Positions 59,387 to 64,000 of a stretch of DNA of 64,000 bases are shown in pieces (the first letter of the stretch is position 1; every line of letters begins with the position of its first letter). Location of the stretch: positions 51,165 through 115,164 of the forward strand of contig NZ_DASVMI010000157.1 of the NCBI RefSeq assembly GCF_036384435.1, in the 5' to 3' direction. The DNA is from GSA-30 sp036384435. GTDB taxonomy: Bacteria; Pseudomonadota; Gammaproteobacteria; Xanthomonadales; Rhodanobacteraceae. The translations under genes and the position numbers were made by a program. The notes beneath the pieces are model-generated. The model was not told where the DNA came from. It saw only the letters and a list, made by a program, of their open reading frames with translations, and did not search any database.

Positions 59387-59989
59387 ATGAATCATCTCGC
59401 CCATGCCCTGCTCGCGGGCGACGACGAGCTGATGCGCCTGGGAGGTATGTTGGGCGATTTCGTGCACGGCCCGCCCGAGGCCCTGGCCCTGCCTGAGCGC
59501 GCCATCGAGGGAATACGCCTGCACCGGGCGATCGATGTCTATACCGACAGCCACCCGGAAGTGGTGGCCGCGCGCGGGCTGTTCGAGCCGCCGTTCCGTC
59601 GCTACGCCGGCATCCTGCTGGACATGTGGTTCGATCACTGCCTGGCGCGGGATTTCCTGCGCTGGAGCGGCCAGCCGCTGCACCTGTTCTCGCCAGCCTT
59701 GCGCGATACCCTCTATCGCCATGAGAAGCTGCTGCCGCCCGATCTCAAGCGCTTCCTGATCTATATGGAATCCCACGGCCTGCCAGCCGGCTACGCCGAA
59801 CCGGCCGCGATCGGCCGCTCACTGGCTGGCATCTCTCGACGCCTCAAGCGCGAAAATCCGCTGGGCGCCGCATTACCCGTGCTGGAGGCGCTCAGGGAGC
59901 CGTTGCAACTGCGCTTCGAAGCATTTTTTCCGCATCTTCAAGGGTTTGCGCGGGAGTGGCGTGGTGAGGCGCGAAAGCCTGCCACCTGA
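59387..59989 (+). CDS. acpH: Acyl carrier protein phosphodiesterase
   Basis: A 200-residue AcpH of the HD-like family. The N-terminus MNHLAHALLAGDDELMRLGG with GDFVHGP, then IRLHRAIDVYTDSHPEV, and MWFDHCLARDF provide the His/Asp metal ligands. It removes the 4'-phosphopantetheine group from ACP. Length and motifs match the family. Divergent from the hydrolase gene with only 39 nt between starts. Confidence 0.94.
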   Translation: MNHLAHALLAGDDELMRLGGMLGDFVHGPPEALALPERAIEGIRLHRAIDVYTDSHPEVVAARGLFEPPFRRYAGILLDMWFDHCLARDFLRWSGQPLHLFSPALRDTLYRHEKLLPPDLKRFLIYMESHGLPAGYAEPAAIGRSLAGISRRLKRENPLGAALPVLEALREPLQLRFEAFFPHLQGFAREWRGEARKPAT

Positions 59990-60077
59990 GGCAAGCTTTC
60001 ATGGTGCGACATGAGCCTTGGGCTAGAAGTGGCATGACGAGCTTGCGTGCGCCCCCGCCACTCGTCTCCCGACCCCA

Positions 60078-60104
60078 AAATAGCGAAGGCCGCCCCAAGG
60101 CGGC
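60078..60104 (-). terminator. Terminator-like hairpin after cytochrome gene
   Basis: On the minus strand GGCCGCC-TTGG-GGCGGCC is a perfect 7-bp stem followed by TTCGCTATTTT, a weak T tract. It lies 29 nt past the cytochrome stop and may also serve acpH from the other side. Confidence 0.65.
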
Positions 60105-60132
60105 CCTCCCCATCCCGCGAAGCCTCAAAACC

Positions 60133-60654
60133 TCACTTCGCCTGCTGTGTGATCCAGGTCACTGCGGCCTTGACCTGATCGTCGGTCAGCGCCGGGTTGC
60201 CGCCCTTGGGAGGCATGAAATTGCCGTCAGGGCCGTGATAACCCTCGGTCGCATGCTTGACCAGCGTGTCCAGGCCCTGGGCAATGCGCGGGCCCCAAGC
60301 GGCCTTGTCGCCCAGCTTCGGTGCGCCGGCCACGCCAGCGGTATGGCAGCTGTGGCAGAGGTTGTCGTAGATCGTTTTGCCGTCCTTGGTGCCACCGTAG
60401 GCAACCTGGGATGCGGCGGCCTTGGCGGCCGCTTCCTGCGCGGCGAGCATGGCCGCGCGACCGGTATTGCCGGCGTAGACGGCGCCATTGGGAGCAATGC
60501 GGGCGGAAACCTGCGCTTGCGCGGTCGGATCGGTTTCCTTCGGCTCGTTGCTGTAGATCGACCATGCCAGGCCAATCAACACAAGGGTCAGCACGGCCAG
60601 GCCAACGATCAGCAGCGAAAAGCTGCGCATGAAGCTCTGGTCGGATTTGCTCAT
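60133..60654 (-). CDS. Membrane-anchored c5-type cytochrome
   Basis: A 173-residue protein; start at 60654 gives MSKSDQSFMRS and a membrane anchor (FSLLIVGLAVLTLVLIGLAW). The haem-binding motif is LCHSCHTAG (C100, C103, H104), and the axial Met is in GNFMPPKGG. Pattern and size match cytochrome c5 family electron carriers that donate to terminal oxidases. A long frame on the other strand covering this region is a shadow. No neighbouring respiratory genes in view. Confidence 0.92.
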   Translation of the reverse strand: MSKSDQSFMRSFSLLIVGLAVLTLVLIGLAWSIYSNEPKETDPTAQAQVSARIAPNGAVYAGNTGRAAMLAAQEAAAKAAASQVAYGGTKDGKTIYDNLCHSCHTAGVAGAPKLGDKAAWGPRIAQGLDTLVKHATEGYHGPDGNFMPPKGGNPALTDDQVKAAVTWITQQAK

Positions 60655-61069
60655 GGAACCGCTCACGCAATTACTCCAGTCAAAAGTAAAGTCGGCGGGC
60701 ATCGAACCAGTACACGACACGGCGTGGCGCTGGAACGAGGCGATTGCTCTGCTTGCCGCTCCCCCGGACAAAGTGTCCCCGGGCAACAAGCCCCAGAGTA
60801 TAGACGAACCCCGCCGGAAGTTTGCAGTTGCCCCCGAAGCCGCCGAAAGCGCTTTGTCGTCACATAAATAGGCAACTATTTCTCTCAGGTTGAGGTCTTC
60901 ACTGGCATACCATAGGGCTTTGCCCTGCCATCGGTCATGGATCGACCATGTCAACCGGCATTGTCAAATCTCGTTCAACTGCCCCTATCCTTTCACTCAA
61001 CATAAGGCGGGCGCCTGCCGCGCCGCGTGAGGGCGGGTGACCCGCCAGCTCAATTTTTGGGAGTTCTAC
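60655..61069. other. Intergenic region, cytochrome to RND adaptor
   Basis: 415 nt holding the divergent promoters of the cytochrome and RND operons. A tract near 60860 (CATAAATAGGCAACTATTTC) is less GC-rich than its surroundings. I cannot fix promoter elements and see no gene or attachment site. Confidence 0.4.
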
Positions 61070-62335
61070 ATGTCGCGTTTTTGGAAGATCGCGCTGATCG
61101 TCATCGTCGTGATCGTGATTGCCTTCGTGGGCCTGCATATGCTTCACAAGCCCTCGGGCGATCAAGCTGCCGACGCGGGCCAGGGGCGTCATCGTGGCGG
61201 CCAGCAGGCATCCGATGCCAACGGCGATGACAAGAACAACCAGCCGGTGCCGGTCACCGTAGTGCCCACGGTCAAGCAGAATGTGCCGATCTACCTGACC
61301 GCGCTGGGCACCGTGCAGGCGCTCAACACCGTCACGGTCAATCCGCAGGTTGGCGGCCAGCTACTTAAGCTCAACTTCAAGGAAGGCCAGGAAGTGAAGG
61401 CCGGCGACGTGCTCGCCGAGATCGATCCGCGCACCTTCCAGGCGAGCTATCAGCAGGCCGTGGCCAAGAAACTGCAGGATGAGGCCGCGCTGGCCACCGC
61501 CCGCAGCAACCTCGATCGCAGCGTCGACCTCGGTGCCAAGGGCTACATCTCCAAGCAGGACATGGACACCCTGCGCAATACCCTGAGCCAGAACCAGGCG
61601 ACCGTGCAGGCCGACGTGGCCGCGATCGACAGTGCCAAGGTGCAACTGGGCTTCACCAAGATCCTCTCGCCGATCGATGGCGTGGCCGGCATTCGTGCCG
61701 TGGACCCGGGCAACGTGGTCACGACCACCTCAAACATCGTCACGCTGACCCAACTGCATCCGATCAACGTGATGTTCTCGCTGCCCGAGCAGAACCTCGA
61801 AGTGGTGCGTGAAGCGGTGAACAAGGGCCTGCCGCTGCAAGTGTCCGCGCTTGATCGCGCCGATGCCCACACCATCGCCAGCGATGGCGTGCTGCGCGTG
61901 GTCGACAACCAGATCGACACCACCACCGGCACCTTCCGCCTGAAGTCGGAATTCCCCAATCCCAAGGCCGAATTGTGGCCGGGCCAGTTCGTCAACGTGC
62001 AGCTGAAGGTCAACACCGTCAACGGTGGCCTGGTGATCCCGGCGCAGGCGGTGCAGCGCGGTCCGGATGGCGACTACGTGTACCTGGTGCAGGGCGACAA
62101 CACGGTCAAGATGCAGCCGGTCAAGACCGCCGCCGAAGTCGGCGACAGCCACGTGATGATTGCCTCGGGCCTGAAGGAGGGCGATCAGGTGGTCACCGAG
62201 GGCCAGTTCCGCCTTAAGCCCGGCAGCAAGATCAAGCCGCTCAAGCCCGGCGAAGTGCCAGCCGCTCCGACCGACGCGGAATTGCAGCAGGCCAAGAAAG
62301 ATTCGCAGAAGGGCGGCGGCCGTCGCGGCCGGTAA
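61070..62335 (+). CDS. RND efflux periplasmic adaptor, MdtA-like
   Basis: A 421-residue membrane fusion protein. Start at 61070 follows GGGAG and gives a single N-terminal membrane helix (FWKIALIVIVVIVIAFVGLHML). A biotinyl-lipoyl-like domain (VNPQVGGQLLKLNFKEGQEV, KAGDVLAEIDPRTF) flanks a helical hairpin (ATARSNLDRSVDLGAKGYIS), followed by the beta-barrel and membrane-proximal domains (VNPKAE region through VVTEGQFRLKPGSKI). The C-terminus is basic (GGGRRGR). It links an RND pump to an outer-membrane channel for drug efflux. The pump gene follows 168 nt later. Confidence 0.93.
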   Translation: MSRFWKIALIVIVVIVIAFVGLHMLHKPSGDQAADAGQGRHRGGQQASDANGDDKNNQPVPVTVVPTVKQNVPIYLTALGTVQALNTVTVNPQVGGQLLKLNFKEGQEVKAGDVLAEIDPRTFQASYQQAVAKKLQDEAALATARSNLDRSVDLGAKGYISKQDMDTLRNTLSQNQATVQADVAAIDSAKVQLGFTKILSPIDGVAGIRAVDPGNVVTTTSNIVTLTQLHPINVMFSLPEQNLEVVREAVNKGLPLQVSALDRADAHTIASDGVLRVVDNQIDTTTGTFRLKSEFPNPKAELWPGQFVNVQLKVNTVNGGLVIPAQAVQRGPDGDYVYLVQGDNTVKMQPVKTAAEVGDSHVMIASGLKEGDQVVTEGQFRLKPGSKIKPLKPGEVPAAPTDAELQQAKKDSQKGGGRRGR

Positions 62336-62503
62336 CTCTTAGTGGAGAGGGAGATGGGTCGTGGGTGCGATGAGGTTGCGTTTGCGCAAGCCTTCGGTTC
62401 ACACCGGTCGCTCGCGCTTACGCCCCCGTTATCTGTCTCTCGTCTCCAAGGCACTTGCCAAGGCTGCCAGCGTGCAGCAAAACCAGTGACGGTCTAGAAA
62501 CCC
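62336..62503. other. Gap between RND adaptor and pump genes
   Basis: 168 nt, longer than usual inside mdtAB-like operons. It contains GAGATGGGTCGTGGGTGCGA and CCCCCGTTATCTGTCTCTCG, words that recur in degenerate form at 56205-56335, so it may be a dispersed repeat inserted in the operon. No gene seen. Confidence 0.35.
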
Positions 62504-64000
62504 ATGGGCTTTTCCACCCTCTTTATTCGCCGCCCCATCGCTACCTCGCTGCTCATGGTGGCGGTGTTGCTGCTGGGCATTCTCGGCTATCGCCAGCTGC
62601 CGGTCTCGGCGCTGCCGGAAATCGATGCGCCCAGCCTGGTGGTGACCACGCAGTACCCGGGTGCGAGTGCCTCGACCATGGCGGCGTTGATCACCACGCC
62701 CCTGGAGCGCAACTTCGGCCAGATCTCCGGCCTGTCGATGATGACCTCCGACTCCTCGGCGGGTCTGTCCACCATCGTGTTGCAGTTCTCGATGGATCGC
62801 GACATCGACATCGCCGCGCAGGACGTCCAGGCGGCCATCAGCCAGGCCAAGGGCACGCTGCCGAACAACCTGCCATACCCGCCGGTCTACAACCGCGTGA
62901 ATCCGGCTGATGCACCGATCGTCACGCTCAAGCTCACCTCCGACAGCCTGCCGCTACGCGACGTCAACAACTACGCCGACTCCATCCTGGCGCAGAAGCT
63001 CTCGCAAGTGCAGGGCGTGGGCCTGGTGTCTATCGCCGGCAACGTGCGTCCGGCCGTGCGTATCCAGGTCAATCCCGCGCAGTTGTCCAATCTCGGCCTC
63101 ACCCTGGAAGACGTGCGCAGCTCGCTGACCCAGGCCAACGTGAACGCGCCCAAGGGCACGCTCAACGGCAAGACGCAGTCCTACAGCATCGGCACCAACG
63201 ATCAGCTTAGCGACGCGCAGGAATACAAGAGCACCATCCTTGCCTACAAGAATGGCGCGCCCGTGCGCCTGTCCGATGTGGCCAGCGTGGTCGATGGCGT
63301 GGAGAACGACCAGCTCGCCGCGTGGGCCAATGGCAAGCCCGCCGTGCTGCTCGACATCCGTCGCCAGCCCGGTGCCAACATCGTGCAGACCGTGCAGCGC
63401 GTGCGTAACCTGATGCCCGAGTTGCAGGCCGTGTTGCCGGCCGACGTGCACCTGGACATCTTCGCCGACCGTACCGTCACCATCCGTGCTTCCGTGGAAG
63501 ACGTGCAGTTCACGCTGATCCTTACCATCTGCCTGGTGGTGGCGGTGATCTTCGTGTTCCTGCGACGGCTGTGGGCGACGGTGATTCCGTCTGTCGCGGT
63601 GCCGTTGTCGCTGCTAGGCACCTTCGGCGTGATGGCCTTCACCGGCATGTCCCTGGACAACCTCTCGCTGATGGCGCTGACCGTTGCCACTGGCTTCGTG
63701 GTGGACGATGCGATCGTGATGATCGAAAACATCGTGCGCTACATCGAGCAGGGCTAGGATGGCAAGGAAGCGGCCGAGATCGGCGCCAAGGAAATCGGCT
63801 TCACGGTGCTGTCGCTGACCGTGTCGCTCATCGCCGTGTTCCTGCCGCTGCTGCTGATGCCGGGCGTCACCGGCCGCCTGTTCCATGAATTTGCCTGGGT
63901 GCTCACCATCGCGGTGGCGATCTCCATGCTGGTGTCGCTGACGCTCACGCCCATGATGTGCGCGTACCTGCTGCGCCCCGACGCGTTGCCCGAAGGCGAC
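62504..64000 (+). pseudogene. RND multidrug efflux permease, MdtB/MdtC-like, interrupted by in-frame TAG; runs off window
   Basis: The frame starts GFSTLFIRRPIATSLLMVAV and continues as a typical hydrophobe/amphiphile-efflux RND pump: porter domain, then TM segments with TVATGFVVDDAIVMIENIVRYIEQ, which has the proton-relay Asp pair in TM4. A TAG at 63755-63757 follows IEQG, where family members have a charged residue such as Glu. Directly behind it the same frame continues without any shift as DGKEAAEIGAKEIGFTVLSL, then FLPLLLMPGVTGRLFHEFAW and LTLTPMMCAYLLRPDAL to the window end, exactly the family sequence. A single base change (for example GAG to TAG) explains this. Either a real nonsense allele, a sequence error, or readthrough. 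TAG is an ordinary stop elsewhere in this window. Confidence 0.85.

Noticed and set aside
60001..60867. 288-residue open frame on the plus strand
   Set aside because: Antisense to the cytochrome gene, which has an unmistakable CxxCH motif and membrane anchor. The plus-strand translation matches nothing.
63755..63757. Amber codon as evidence for genome-wide TAG recoding
   Set aside because: TAG is used as the normal terminator of several well-defined genes in this window, for example NagX at 4482 and glutathione peroxidase at 31582.

Overview
This is a GC-rich, gene-dense chromosomal window that looks like a gammaproteobacterium of the Xanthomonadales, most probably the Rhodanobacteraceae (Dyella, Luteibacter or Rhodanobacter type). 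The pointers are a GH9-GH20-NagX amino-sugar block, many periplasmic peptidases (M61, S9, S41, S1), attC sites of the Xanthomonas type, REP-like repeats and a B12-riboswitch-controlled class Ia ribonucleotide reductase. This is inferred from gene content; there is no rRNA in the window.

Layout. 1-6.3 kb: chitin/chitosan-oligomer operon (GH9, GH20, NagX) followed by a lipoprotein alkaline phosphatase. 6.5-9.4 kb: a 973-residue toxin-like protein with a dermonecrotic-toxin-type region and a C-terminal DXD glycosyltransferase domain. 9.5-16.4 kb: GlpQ, a sterol-desaturase-family enzyme, an amino-acid permease, an outer-membrane barrel and an M61 aminopeptidase. 16.5-20.3 kb: accessory region beginning at tRNA-Arg(CCG), with a wrecked tyrosine integrase, an S41 peptidase and a short integron-cassette array with three attC sites and no integron integrase (a CALIN). 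20.3-24.4 kb: a degenerate-Nudix/winged-helix regulator divergent from an operon coding for a J-domain/pseudokinase-like protein, a vWA protein and an adenylosuccinate-synthetase-like enzyme. 24.6-31.0 kb: a tightly overlapping six-gene biosynthetic operon (KAS III, NAD-dependent reductase, metallo-beta-lactamase fold, adenylate-forming enzyme, ATP-grasp, GNAT-like). These two neighbouring operons are the best candidates for an undescribed system.

31-48.5 kb is mostly housekeeping, stress and regulation: glutathione peroxidase, two LysR regulators each next to an oxidoreductase, a BlaI/BlaR1-like pair behind a 46-bp dyad, queF, CsbD, DPP-IV-like peptidase, thioesterase, DUF2076, and tandem TonB-domain paralogues. 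48.6-53.1 kb holds nrdB and nrdA, separated by a decayed GIY-YIG gene and a long hairpin repeat, with a cobalamin riboswitch ahead of nrdA. 53-64 kb: MHS transporter, trypsin-like protease, zapE, an LprI-like protein and hydrolase pair, acpH, a c5-type cytochrome and an RND efflux pair whose pump gene carries an in-frame TAG.

Start codons were moved from the longest frame wherever a ribosome-binding site, signal peptide or family length supported a shorter one. Family names come from recognised motifs, not from database searches.
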